The position numbers were made by a program, and so were the translations under genes. A stretch of DNA of 64,000 nt. Source: Nakamurella flavida. GTDB taxonomy: Bacteria; Actinomycetota; Actinomycetes; Mycobacteriales; Nakamurellaceae. Every line of letters begins with the position of its first letter. Position 1 is the first letter of the stretch. Shown one piece after another: positions 44,456 through 51,741 of this stretch. The notes beneath the pieces are model-generated. The model made no database searches, was not told the DNA's origin, and saw only the letters and a list, made by a program, of their open reading frames with translations. The stretch spans positions 3,669,001 to 3,733,000 of the forward strand of contig NZ_JAUSQV010000001.1 of the NCBI RefSeq assembly GCF_030811475.1. Reading direction: 5' to 3'.

Positions 44456-46656
44456 TCTCCGCCTTCCGGCTCGGCAGCTTCGAGCTGCGACGGTTCAAGG
44501 GCCCGTTGCCGATCCTGGCCCTGGTGTTCGTCCTGCTGGTGCCGCTGCTCTACGGCGCGCTGTACCTGTGGTCGACGTGGGATCCGTACGGCCGGCTGGA
44601 CAAGGTGCCGGTCGCGGTGGTCAACCAGGACCAGGCCGTCTCGGTCGACGGGCGCACCGTCGACGCCGGTGACCAGTTCGTCGCCGAGCTGCAGAACAAC
44701 CCGATCTTCGACTGGAACTTCGTCGAGCAGTCCGAGGCCGAGACGGGCCTGGCCCAGGGTCGGTACTACCTGGTCATCACCGTCCCGTCGGACTTCTCCG
44801 GGAACCTGGCCAGCGGCCCGGGCATCGACCCGCAGCGTGCGGTGCTCCAGCTGCGCCGCGACGACGCCAACGGCTACGTCATCGGCACGCTGACCGACTC
44901 GGTGAAGGACCGGCTCACCGCGGCCATCGACAAGGCCGCCATCGGGGCCTACTTCGACGCGGTGTTCACCAACCTGCAGAACATCCGCAGCGACGTCACG
45001 GCCGCCGGGGACGCCGCCGGTCAGCTCGCGTCCGGAGCCGGCACCGCCGTCACCGGCGGGTCCGACCTGGCGGGCGGGCTGGTCTCCGCGCAGGACGGCG
45101 CCACCCAGCTGCTGAACGGACTCACCGACGCGCAGAACGGCGCCACCCAGCTCGCCACCGGAGCCACCACGGCGCAGCAGGGATCGGCCCAATTGAGTTC
45201 CGGGGTCGCCGACGCGCAGGCCGGTGCCCAGCAGCTGTCCTCCGGTCTGGGCACGCTGTCGACCGGGTCGGGCCGGCTGGTGTCCGGCGCCGACCAGGTC
45301 GCCACCGGCACGGCTCAGTTGGCCGGGACGGCCGTCCCCGTGCTGGACGCGATCGGTGCCGCCATCCCCCGGATCACCGCCGCGAACACGGCCTTCGCCG
45401 ACCTGATCGACGCCGACTCCGGGCAGGCCACCGGCCGGTTGGCCGAGCTGGCCACGCTGGCCCAGCAGCTGCCGGCCGGGCCCACCAAGACCGCGCTCAT
45501 CGAGGCGCTCAACGCCGCCACCACCGACGTGGCCACCGCCGCCACCGCGGTCGACTCGGCCGTGGCCGCCCTGAACGCGGACGGCGGCGTGGTGGCCGGC
45601 GACGTGTCGGCCGCCGCGTCCCAGATCGACCAGCTGGCCACCGGGGCCGCCGCGGTCGCCGACGGGGCAGCGGACGTCGACGCCGGGGTGTCCTCGGCGG
45701 CGTCCGGCGCGACCGATCTGGCCAGTGGACTGTCCACCGCCTCCTCGGGAGCGCAGAGTCTGGACTCCGGGCTGCTCGGCCTGGTCGACGGGGCGAACCA
45801 GCTCGGCCAGGGCCTGGTCACCCTGCAGACCGGGGCGCAGTCGCTGTCCGACGGCATCGGTACCGCGCAGACCGGGGCCGGTTCGCTCACCGACGGCATC
45901 TCCCAGCTGCAGGCCGGTGCCACCCAGCTCGCCGACCAGCTGAACCAGGGCGCGGCCCGCATCCCGGCGCTGACGGAGGACCAGTCGAACTCCGCCGCCC
46001 AGGTGCTCTCCGAGCCGGTGGACGTGCAGACCACGGTGGACAACGCCGCGGTGTACTACGGGCGCGGGCTGGCCCCGTTCTTCTTCGCCATCGCGATGTG
46101 GGTGTTCGGCATCACCGCCTTCCTGGTGCTGCGGCCCATCTCCGGGCGCGCCCTGGTCGGCCGCGCCTCGGCGCTGCGGTTGGCGATGGCCGGCTGGCTG
46201 CCGATCCTGGCGGTGGGCGGCGCGGGTGCCCTGATCCTGCTGGGCGTGTGCTGGGCGGCGCTCGGGCTGGACCCGGTCAACGTCGGGCCGACGTTCCTGG
46301 TGATCCTGCTGGCCGCGGCCTGCTTCACCGCCATCGCCCACCTGCTGCGGACGGCGCTGGGGGTGGTCGGGTCGGCGCTGACGCTGGTGCTGCTCATGGT
46401 GCAGCTGACGAGCGCGGCCGGCATCTACCCGGCCGAGACGCTGCCCGCTCCGCTCCGGGCGATCCATCCGTTCCTGCCGATGACGTATCTGGTGGACGCG
46501 CTCCGGGTGGCGTTCACCGGCGGGTTGGCCGAGCACCTCTGGCGGGATGTCGCGGTGCTCGCCGCGTTCGCCGTGCTGGCGCTGGCCATCACGGTGGCGG
46601 TGGTGGCGCGACGCAAGCGGTTCGCCCTCCGCGACCTGCATCCCGCACTGGGCTAG
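44452..46656 (+). CDS. YhgE/Pip domain membrane protein
   Basis: A 734-residue protein of the YhgE/Pip family (ABC-2-like). One N-terminal helix (LPILALVFVLLVPLLYGALYLW) precedes a large extracellular part, of which about 190-510 is built from Ala/Gly/Ser/Gln-rich heptads with the pattern QLxxGxxxAxxGAxxL, forming long helical coils. Five or six C-terminal helices end the protein (FFFAIAMWVFGITAFLVL onward). Lactococcal Pip is a phage receptor and EsaA-type relatives work with type VII secretion; no secretion genes are near. It is coupled by ATGA to the ABC-like gene. Confidence 0.88.
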   Translation: MISAFRLGSFELRRFKGPLPILALVFVLLVPLLYGALYLWSTWDPYGRLDKVPVAVVNQDQAVSVDGRTVDAGDQFVAELQNNPIFDWNFVEQSEAETGLAQGRYYLVITVPSDFSGNLASGPGIDPQRAVLQLRRDDANGYVIGTLTDSVKDRLTAAIDKAAIGAYFDAVFTNLQNIRSDVTAAGDAAGQLASGAGTAVTGGSDLAGGLVSAQDGATQLLNGLTDAQNGATQLATGATTAQQGSAQLSSGVADAQAGAQQLSSGLGTLSTGSGRLVSGADQVATGTAQLAGTAVPVLDAIGAAIPRITAANTAFADLIDADSGQATGRLAELATLAQQLPAGPTKTALIEALNAATTDVATAATAVDSAVAALNADGGVVAGDVSAAASQIDQLATGAAAVADGAADVDAGVSSAASGATDLASGLSTASSGAQSLDSGLLGLVDGANQLGQGLVTLQTGAQSLSDGIGTAQTGAGSLTDGISQLQAGATQLADQLNQGAARIPALTEDQSNSAAQVLSEPVDVQTTVDNAAVYYGRGLAPFFFAIAMWVFGITAFLVLRPISGRALVGRASALRLAMAGWLPILAVGGAGALILLGVCWAALGLDPVNVGPTFLVILLAAACFTAIAHLLRTALGVVGSALTLVLLMVQLTSAAGIYPAETLPAPLRAIHPFLPMTYLVDALRVAFTGGLAEHLWRDVAVLAAFAVLALAITVAVVARRKRFALRDLHPALG

Positions 46657-46672
46657 CTCGGCGCAGACTCGT

Positions 46673-46703
46673 CCGCCCGCCCCGTGCTGATCGGGGCGGG
46701 CGG
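46673..46703 (+). terminator. Terminator after the YhgE/Pip gene
   Basis: CCGCCCGCCCCG (46673-46684) pairs with CGGGGCGGGCGG (46692-46703), a perfect 12-bp stem with a 7-nt loop, 17 nt after the stop. Confidence 0.7.
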
Positions 46704-46761
46704 CTCCGGAGACCGACGTCACAGGGAACCTGGTCGACGGCGCGGCTCGACGGGTAGATGA

Positions 46762-46798
46762 TTGCGCCCGGCAACTAGATGTCTGCCGCAAGCAACTA
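46762..46798. promoter_or_regulatory. Candidate MarR operator upstream of the MarR/DHA2 operon
   Basis: TTGC-GCCCG-GCAACTA forms an imperfect inverted repeat, and a second GCAACTA half-site occurs 21 bp downstream (46771-46777 and 46792-46798). GCAACTA/TAGTTGC half-sites are typical of MarR-family operators. The element covers the more upstream of two possible ATGs (46779), favouring the later start. Confidence 0.5.
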
Positions 46799-46811
46799 TC
46801 GACGAGGGCTG

Positions 46812-47432
46812 ATGAGCGAACACCTGCTGGACCGGACGGTCGACCCGACCGCCCTGCCGGAGGCCACCGGCAGCTGCGGCTGCTCCATCCGTCCGGCCCC
46901 CGCCGGTTCCGGGGCCATGGACGAGGACACCCTGCACTCGGAGATCGCCGGCGCGATCCTGTCCGTCGTCCGTCAGTACGCCGGCATCAAGGCCCGGCTG
47001 GTGGACACCCCCGAGGGGGAGATGCACCTGTCGATCCTGCTGGGCAAGGTCACCGCGCACGGACCGCTGCGGGCCGGTGACCTCGCCGACCGGATCAACG
47101 CCGATCCCTCCACCGTCTCCCGCCAGGTCGCCGCCCTGGTCAAGGCCGGGCTGCTCGAACGCCGGGCCGATCCCGACGACGGGCGGGCCTCGCTGCTCGT
47201 CGTCACCGACGCCGGCCGGGCCCGGCTGGCCGAGCACGAGGTCCGGCGGGGCTGGGCCACCGCTCCCGTGCTGGCCGGCTGGAGCCTGCACGACCGCTCC
47301 GAGCTCCTCCGGCTGATGAGTCGGTACGCCCTCGACCTGCACGACCACCGTGACGAGATCGTCGCGATGCTGACCGGCGCCGCCCGCGCCGCCGCCCCCA
47401 CCCGCTCCACCGGCACGGAAGAAGACCGCTGA
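46812..47432 (+). CDS. MarR family regulator of the downstream exporter
   Basis: A 206-residue MarR protein with a winged helix: LRAGDLADRINADPSTVSRQVAALVKAGLLERRADPDDGR. Extra residues at the N terminus include two Cys (GSCGCS), which could sense oxidants. I chose the ATG at 46812 (GAGGG at 3 nt, outside the operator); an in-frame ATG at 46779 would add 11 residues. The stop and the next ATG share one base, so regulator and exporter are co-translated, the classic layout for a drug-responsive MarR controlling its own pump. Confidence 0.85.
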   Translation: MSEHLLDRTVDPTALPEATGSCGCSIRPAPAGSGAMDEDTLHSEIAGAILSVVRQYAGIKARLVDTPEGEMHLSILLGKVTAHGPLRAGDLADRINADPSTVSRQVAALVKAGLLERRADPDDGRASLLVVTDAGRARLAEHEVRRGWATAPVLAGWSLHDRSELLRLMSRYALDLHDHRDEIVAMLTGAARAAAPTRSTGTEEDR

Positions 47433-49390
47433 TGTCCACCACGACGCCCGAGAAGGGCACCACCGCCACCGCGGTGGAGTCGCCCACCGGCTTCACCCAC
47501 AAGCAGATCATGACGATCCTGGCCGGTCTGCTCGCCGGCATGTTCCTGGCCGCGCTCGACCAGACCATCGTCAGCACCTCGATCCGCACCATCGCGGACG
47601 ACCTCAACGGTCTGTCGGTGCAGGCGTGGGTGACCACCGCCTACCTGATCACCTCCACGGTCAGCACCCCGCTCTACGGGAAGCTGTCCGACATCTACGG
47701 GCGTCGGCCACTGTTCGTCACCGCGATCGTGCTGTTCGTCGTCGGGTCGTTCGCCTGCGCGTTCGCCACCTCGATGCCGCAGCTGGCCGCGTTCCGCGCC
47801 TTCCAGGGTCTGGGCGCCGGTGGTCTGTTCTCCCTCGCGCTGGCGATCATCGCCGACATCGTGCCGCCCCGGGAGAGGGCCAAGTACCAGGGCTACTTCC
47901 TGGCCGTCTTCGGCACCTCCTCGGTGATCGGCCCGCTGGTCGGCGGGCTGTTCGCCGGCGCCGACACCATCCTGTGGATCACCGGCTGGCGCTGGGTGTT
48001 CCTGGTCAACGTGCCGATCGGGGCCATCGCGCTGTTGATCGTGTGGAAGAACCTGCACCTGCCGCACATGAAGCAGAGTCATCGCATCGACTGGTGGGGC
48101 GCCGCCGCGCTGATCGTCGGCATCGTGCCGATCCTGACCGTCGCCGAGCAGGGCCGGACCTGGGGCTGGGCCTCCGCGGCCTCGATCTCGATGATGGTGC
48201 TGGGTGTGCTGGGCATCGCCGCGTTCGTGGCCATCGAGTTCCGCATGAAGGACGAGGCGCTCATCCCGATGCGCCTGTTCCGCAGCCGGGTGTTCAGCAC
48301 CGGCCTGGGCGCCGGCGTGCTCGTCGGTGTGGGCATGTTCGGTGCGCTGAGCTGCCTGCCGCTGTACCTGCAGCTGGTCAAGGGCGCCTCGCCCACCGCG
48401 TCCGGTCTGCTGCTGCTGCCGATGATGATCGGCATCATGAGCGGCTCGATCGCCTCCGGGCAGATCACCTCCCGCACCGGCAAGTACAAGATGTTCCCGG
48501 TCATCGGGACGGCTCTGCTGGCCGCGGCGTTCTTCCTGCTGCTGACCGTGAAGATCGGCACCCCCTACTGGCAGCTGGACATCTACTTCCTGATGGTCGG
48601 TGTGGGCCTCGGCCTGAACATGCAGACGCTGACCATCGCGGTGCAGAACGCCGTCCCGGCTCGCGACATCGGTGTGGCCACCTCCTCGGTGACCTTCTTC
48701 CGGCAGATGGGCGGCACCCTGGGTGTCGCGGTGTTCCTGTCGCTGCTGTTCAACTCCGTGCCGTCCAACATCGCCGCGTCCACCGCCACGCTGGCCCAGG
48801 CCCCGGCCTACCAGCAGGCCGTGGCCTCCGCGGTCGCCGACCCGACCAGCCCGAGCCACCAGCTGGCGATCAACCTCGTGGCCGCCGGCCGGGGGGACAC
48901 CGGGGCGCAGGCCGCCATCCAGGACGCGCTGAACAACGACTCCTCGTTCCTGGGTCGGGTGGATCCGCTGCTGGCCGAGCCGTTCAAGCAGGCCTTCGTG
49001 GACTCGACCCATCTGGTCTACCTGGTCGGCGGCATCGTCATGGTGCTGGCGTTCCTGCTCGTCCTGACGCTCAAGGAGATCCCGCTGCGCACCATGTCGG
49101 CGATCGACGAGCGGCGTGCCGAGGAGGCCTCGCTCGCCGCCGAGACGTTGCCGCCGTCCGGTCTGGCCACCACGACGGAGACGAGTACGACCGGCGCCAC
49201 GGCCGACGCTCCGGCCGCCGGATCGACGGCCCGGGAGGTGCACGCGGGTACCTCGGGAGGGGGCGCGCACGCCGCCACCGGTGATCCGGGACAGCTGCGG
49301 GTCGCCGATCTCGCCGCCCGCCCGACGGCCGCACCGTCGACGGACGGGACTGCGCCGGACGGGACGCCCGGACGGCACGCCCGCACCTGA
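47432..49390 (+). CDS. DHA2 family multidrug efflux MFS transporter
   Basis: A 652-residue, 14-helix drug:proton antiporter of the EmrB/QacA type. The DHA2 motif LAALDQTIVSTSIRTI in helix 1, the loop motif GKLSDIYGRRPLF and the antiporter motif C region GTSSVIGPLVGG are intact. A periplasmic segment with QAPAYQQAVASAVADP lies before the last helix, and about 100 Thr/Ala/Gly-rich residues form a cytoplasmic tail. The MarR gene directly upstream suggests induction by an exported compound. Substrates cannot be predicted. A strong hairpin follows. Confidence 0.93.
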   Translation: MSTTTPEKGTTATAVESPTGFTHKQIMTILAGLLAGMFLAALDQTIVSTSIRTIADDLNGLSVQAWVTTAYLITSTVSTPLYGKLSDIYGRRPLFVTAIVLFVVGSFACAFATSMPQLAAFRAFQGLGAGGLFSLALAIIADIVPPRERAKYQGYFLAVFGTSSVIGPLVGGLFAGADTILWITGWRWVFLVNVPIGAIALLIVWKNLHLPHMKQSHRIDWWGAAALIVGIVPILTVAEQGRTWGWASAASISMMVLGVLGIAAFVAIEFRMKDEALIPMRLFRSRVFSTGLGAGVLVGVGMFGALSCLPLYLQLVKGASPTASGLLLLPMMIGIMSGSIASGQITSRTGKYKMFPVIGTALLAAAFFLLLTVKIGTPYWQLDIYFLMVGVGLGLNMQTLTIAVQNAVPARDIGVATSSVTFFRQMGGTLGVAVFLSLLFNSVPSNIAASTATLAQAPAYQQAVASAVADPTSPSHQLAINLVAAGRGDTGAQAAIQDALNNDSSFLGRVDPLLAEPFKQAFVDSTHLVYLVGGIVMVLAFLLVLTLKEIPLRTMSAIDERRAEEASLAAETLPPSGLATTTETSTTGATADAPAAGSTAREVHAGTSGGGAHAATGDPGQLRVADLAARPTAAPSTDGTAPDGTPGRHART

Positions 49391-49423
49391 CGCAGCTGGT
49401 CGACCCCGGTCGATTCCGACCGA

Positions 49424-49462
49424 CGACGAAGCCCGGATCCGCAGCGGATCCGGGCTTCGTCG
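49424..49462. terminator. Bidirectional terminator
   Basis: CGACGAAGCCCGGATCCGC and its complement form a 17-19-bp perfect stem between the plus-strand exporter and the minus-strand aminotransferase gene, followed by TGTCTG on the plus strand. It can serve both converging transcripts. Confidence 0.85.
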
Positions 49463-49501
49463 TGTCTGCCTGTGCCGCAGGCGTGGGTCATGCGGGCGGG
49501 C

Positions 49502-50968
49502 TCACTGCCAGGGGGCGATGACCGGGGTCGCGCGGTCGTCGATCGCGGGGACGGGGCGTCCGTCACGCACGACGTACTGCAGGCGCGGACCGTGCAGGGC
49601 GATCCGGCGGACGGCCGCGATCAGCCGCTCGACGTGCTCGCTGGTGGTGCCCAGGCCGATGGACGCGCGGACCGCCTGCCCGTCGGCGCCGGAGTCGGCG
49701 CACCCGGCCGCCCCGAGCAGTCGGCGCACCAGCGGGTGGGCGCAGAAGGCGCCGTCCCGCACGCCGATGCCGTACTCGGCGGACAGGGCGGCGGCGACCA
49801 GGGCGGCGGGCCGGTCAGTGACGGTGAACGTCGCCACCCCGATGCCCGGGACCTCGTCCGCCTCCGATCCCGGGCCGTCCGGGCGGCCCGACCCGCCGGA
49901 GCCGAAGAGGGTGTGCACGGTGACGCCGGGGATCGCGGACAGGCCGTCGCGCAGGCGGTCGGTGAGCAGGTGTTCGGCGGTGGCCAGGGCCTCGTGGTCG
50001 GCTCCGGCCAGCAGGTGGCAGGCGGTGGCCAGGGCGACCGCGCCCAGCACGTTCGGGGTGCCGGCCTCGTGCCGTTCGGGGACCGGCTTGAAGGTGACCG
50101 CGTCGTCGGTGACGGTGGCGGTGGCCCCGCCGCCCAGCAGGTACGGATCAGCCTGGTCGAGCCAGTCGGCCGGGCCGACGAGCGCCCCGGTGCCGTAGGG
50201 CGCGTACAGCTTGTGCCCGGACAGCGCGACGTAGTCCACGCCCAGTTCGGTGATGGAGAACGGGCGGTGCGGCGCGAGCTGGGCGGCGTCGAGGGCCACC
50301 CGGGCCCCCCGGGAGCGGGCCACCGCGGCCAGCTCACCGACGGGCCACAGCTCACCGGTGACGTTGGAGGCGCCGGTGATGACGAGCAGGGCGGGGCCGG
50401 CGGGCCGCCGGCGCAGGGCGTCGTCGACCAGGGCGACCGCCTCGGCGGGGGAGGCCGGGGCCGGGAGGCGGATCACGTGGTGATGCACCCAGGGCAGCAG
50501 GGCGGCGTGGTGCTCGGTCTCGAACACGACCACGGTCGTCCGCGCGGGCAGGCAGTGGGCCAGCAGGTTCAGCGAGTCGGTGGTGTTCCGGGTGAAGATC
50601 ACCGCGTCGGTGGGTCGGCCGCCGACGAAGTCCCGGACGGGCCGCCGGGCGCCCTCGTACAGCTCGGTGCAGACCCGGGAGTGCCAGCCGGCGCCCCGGT
50701 GGACGCTGGCGTACTGCTCGACGACGGCGGCCACCGTGCGCTCCACCGCGGCCAGCGCGGGAGCCGACGCGGCCGCGTCCAGGTTGGCGTACTCGATGTG
50801 CCCGCCGCCGGCCAGCGGCACCGTGCGTCCGGCGCCGGACAGCTCGAGACCGGGGGCGTGCGGGTGGCGGACGACGCGGGGGGCCGGCCGGGCCGGCGTC
50901 GTCCAGCGCAGGGCGGGGACGGCGTCCAGGGCGGCGGCCAGATCGGGGCGATCCAGGAGCAGAGTCAT
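49502..50968 (-). CDS. Class V aminotransferase (cysteine desulfurase-like), SAM-IV controlled
   Basis: A 488-residue PLP enzyme of the class V family, related to cysteine desulfurases/selenocysteine lyases. The PLP lysine is Lys253 in ALSGHKLYAPYGTG; Asp227 (VALDAAQ) holds the pyridine ring and the ETEHHA histidine stacks on it. The final 40 residues (HGPRLQYVVRDGRP) form an extension. A true desulfurase needs a mobile active-site Cys, here possibly in RDGAFCAHPL. The upstream SAM-IV riboswitch places it in sulfur or methionine metabolism. ATG at 50968 with GAGGGA at 8 nt, 40 nt after the riboswitch. Confidence 0.88.
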   Translation of the reverse strand: MTLLLDRPDLAAALDAVPALRWTTPARPAPRVVRHPHAPGLELSGAGRTVPLAGGGHIEYANLDAAASAPALAAVERTVAAVVEQYASVHRGAGWHSRVCTELYEGARRPVRDFVGGRPTDAVIFTRNTTDSLNLLAHCLPARTTVVVFETEHHAALLPWVHHHVIRLPAPASPAEAVALVDDALRRRPAGPALLVITGASNVTGELWPVGELAAVARSRGARVALDAAQLAPHRPFSITELGVDYVALSGHKLYAPYGTGALVGPADWLDQADPYLLGGGATATVTDDAVTFKPVPERHEAGTPNVLGAVALATACHLLAGADHEALATAEHLLTDRLRDGLSAIPGVTVHTLFGSGGSGRPDGPGSEADEVPGIGVATFTVTDRPAALVAAALSAEYGIGVRDGAFCAHPLVRRLLGAAGCADSGADGQAVRASIGLGTTSEHVERLIAAVRRIALHGPRLQYVVRDGRPVPAIDDRATPVIAPWQ

Positions 50969-51007
50969 CGGAGATGTCCCTCATGCCGGGGACCAGGGTG
51001 TTCGCCG

Positions 51008-51122
51008 GGTCCGCGCTTGCCCGAACGCGCAGCGCGCCGGGCCAGGTCGTCATCCGGGGCACCCCGCCGCGGGGGAGGGTTGCCGGTCAGCAAGCCGGAG
51101 CTACGCGCTGACACTCATGACC
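51008..51122 (-). ncRNA. SAM-IV riboswitch
   Basis: On the minus strand the 115-nt element starts GGTCATGAGTGTCAGCG and contains CTCCGGCTTGCTGACCGGCA, ACCCTCC, CGCGGCGGGGTGCCCCGG, ATGACGACC and ends GGCAAGCGCGGACC. This order and these conserved blocks match the actinobacterial SAM-IV consensus almost base for base. It ends 40 nt before the aminotransferase ATG; binding of S-adenosylmethionine would lower expression, probably by hiding the GAGGGA ribosome site, since no separate terminator stem is evident. Confidence 0.93.
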
Positions 51123-51133
51123 TATCGCCGGGA

Positions 51134-51161
51134 ACGCTAGCAAACCCCCGGCGGTTCGTCA
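51134..51161 (-). promoter_or_regulatory. Promoter of the SAM-IV leader
   Basis: On the minus strand TGACGA (51156-51161), a 16-bp spacer and TGC-TAGCGT (51134-51139, an extended -10). The start would fall near 51127, a few bases before the riboswitch. Confidence 0.6.
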
Positions 51162-51233
51162 CCCCCGATCCGATGGGAGAGGGGTGGGTGGACCCGTCGA
51201 TCGTCGTGCCCGCGCCGGGGTGCGGGTATCGTT

Positions 51234-51263
51234 TTGGAAGTCACCGACGGCCTGCCGTATGCT
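51234..51263 (+). promoter_or_regulatory. Promoter of the tRNA-Glu/Asp/Phe cluster
   Basis: TTGGAA at 51234-51239 and TATGCT at 51258-51263 are separated by 18 bp. The leader before tRNA-Glu contains an 8-bp inverted repeat CCAACGGC/GCCGTTGG (51274-51291), perhaps a processing signal. A second -10-like TATCGT occurs at 51227. Confidence 0.55.
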
Positions 51264-51311
51264 TTCCAAGCTCCCAACGGCCAGCCGTTGGAGGCGGGTT
51301 TTACCGGCCCA

Positions 51312-51384
51312 GCCCCCATCGTCTAGCGGCCTAGGACGCTGCCCTTTCAAGGCGGTAGCACGGGTTCGAATCCCGTTGGGGGTA
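51312..51384 (+). tRNA. tRNA-Glu(UUC)
   Basis: A 73-nt cloverleaf: acceptor GCCCCCA/TGGGGGT with a G-U terminal pair, anticodon arm CTGCC-CTTTCAA-GGCGG giving TTC, T arm ACGGG-TTCGAAT-CCCGT, discriminator A. CCA is not encoded. Confidence 0.95.
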
Positions 51385-51440
51385 CGGCAAGTCGGACCGG
51401 ATTCATCCGGTACGGTTGTCCAGCACGACGAGGTTCACCA

Positions 51441-51514
51441 GGCCCCGTAGCGCAGTTGGTTAGCGCGCCGCCCTGTCACGGCGGAGGTCGCGGGTTCAAG
51501 TCCCGTCGGGGTCG
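51441..51514 (+). tRNA. tRNA-Asp(GUC)
   Basis: A 74-nt cloverleaf: acceptor GGCCCCG/CGGGGTC, anticodon arm CCGCC-CTGTCAC-GGCGG giving GTC, T arm GCGGG-TTCAAGT-CCCGT, discriminator G. Confidence 0.95.
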
Positions 51515-51561
51515 CAGTACCTGGGCCGGATCCGAGTTCTCTCGGGTCCGGCCCGCTTCAT

Positions 51562-51635
51562 GGCCAGGTAGCTCAGTCGGTACGAGCGTCCGCCTGAAAA
51601 GTGGAAGGTCGCCGGTTCGATCCCGGCCCTGGCCA
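51562..51635 (+). tRNA. tRNA-Phe(GAA)
   Basis: A 74-nt cloverleaf: acceptor GGCCAGG/CCTGGCC, anticodon arm TCCGC-CTGAAAA-GTGGA with one G-U pair giving GAA, T arm GCCGG-TTCGATC-CCGGC, discriminator A. Confidence 0.94.
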
Positions 51636-51641
51636 CCGCAC

Positions 51642-51678
51642 GTCAGCCCCCGTCTCGCCCCGGCGAGCGGGGGCTGAC
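51642..51678 (+). terminator. Terminator of the tRNA cluster
   Basis: GTCAGCCCCCG (51642-51652) pairs with CGGGGGCTGAC (51668-51678), and an inner CTCGCC/GGCGAG stem extends the hairpin. It begins 7 nt after tRNA-Phe. Confidence 0.7.
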
Positions 51679-51741
51679 TGCTGTTCCGGTCCGATCGGTC
51701 CCCACCTGTGCCGCTCGGAGTCGTCCGCCTACCGTGGGGTC

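Noticed and set aside
45021-45311. Repeats in the YhgE/Pip gene as a possible DNA repeat array
   Set aside because: The periodicity comes from protein heptads (QLxxG, GAxxL) and differs at DNA level; not a CRISPR or satellite.
50969-51007. Transcription terminator as the SAM-IV expression platform
   Set aside because: Only 39 nt separate the aptamer from the start codon and no stem followed by a T tract is present.
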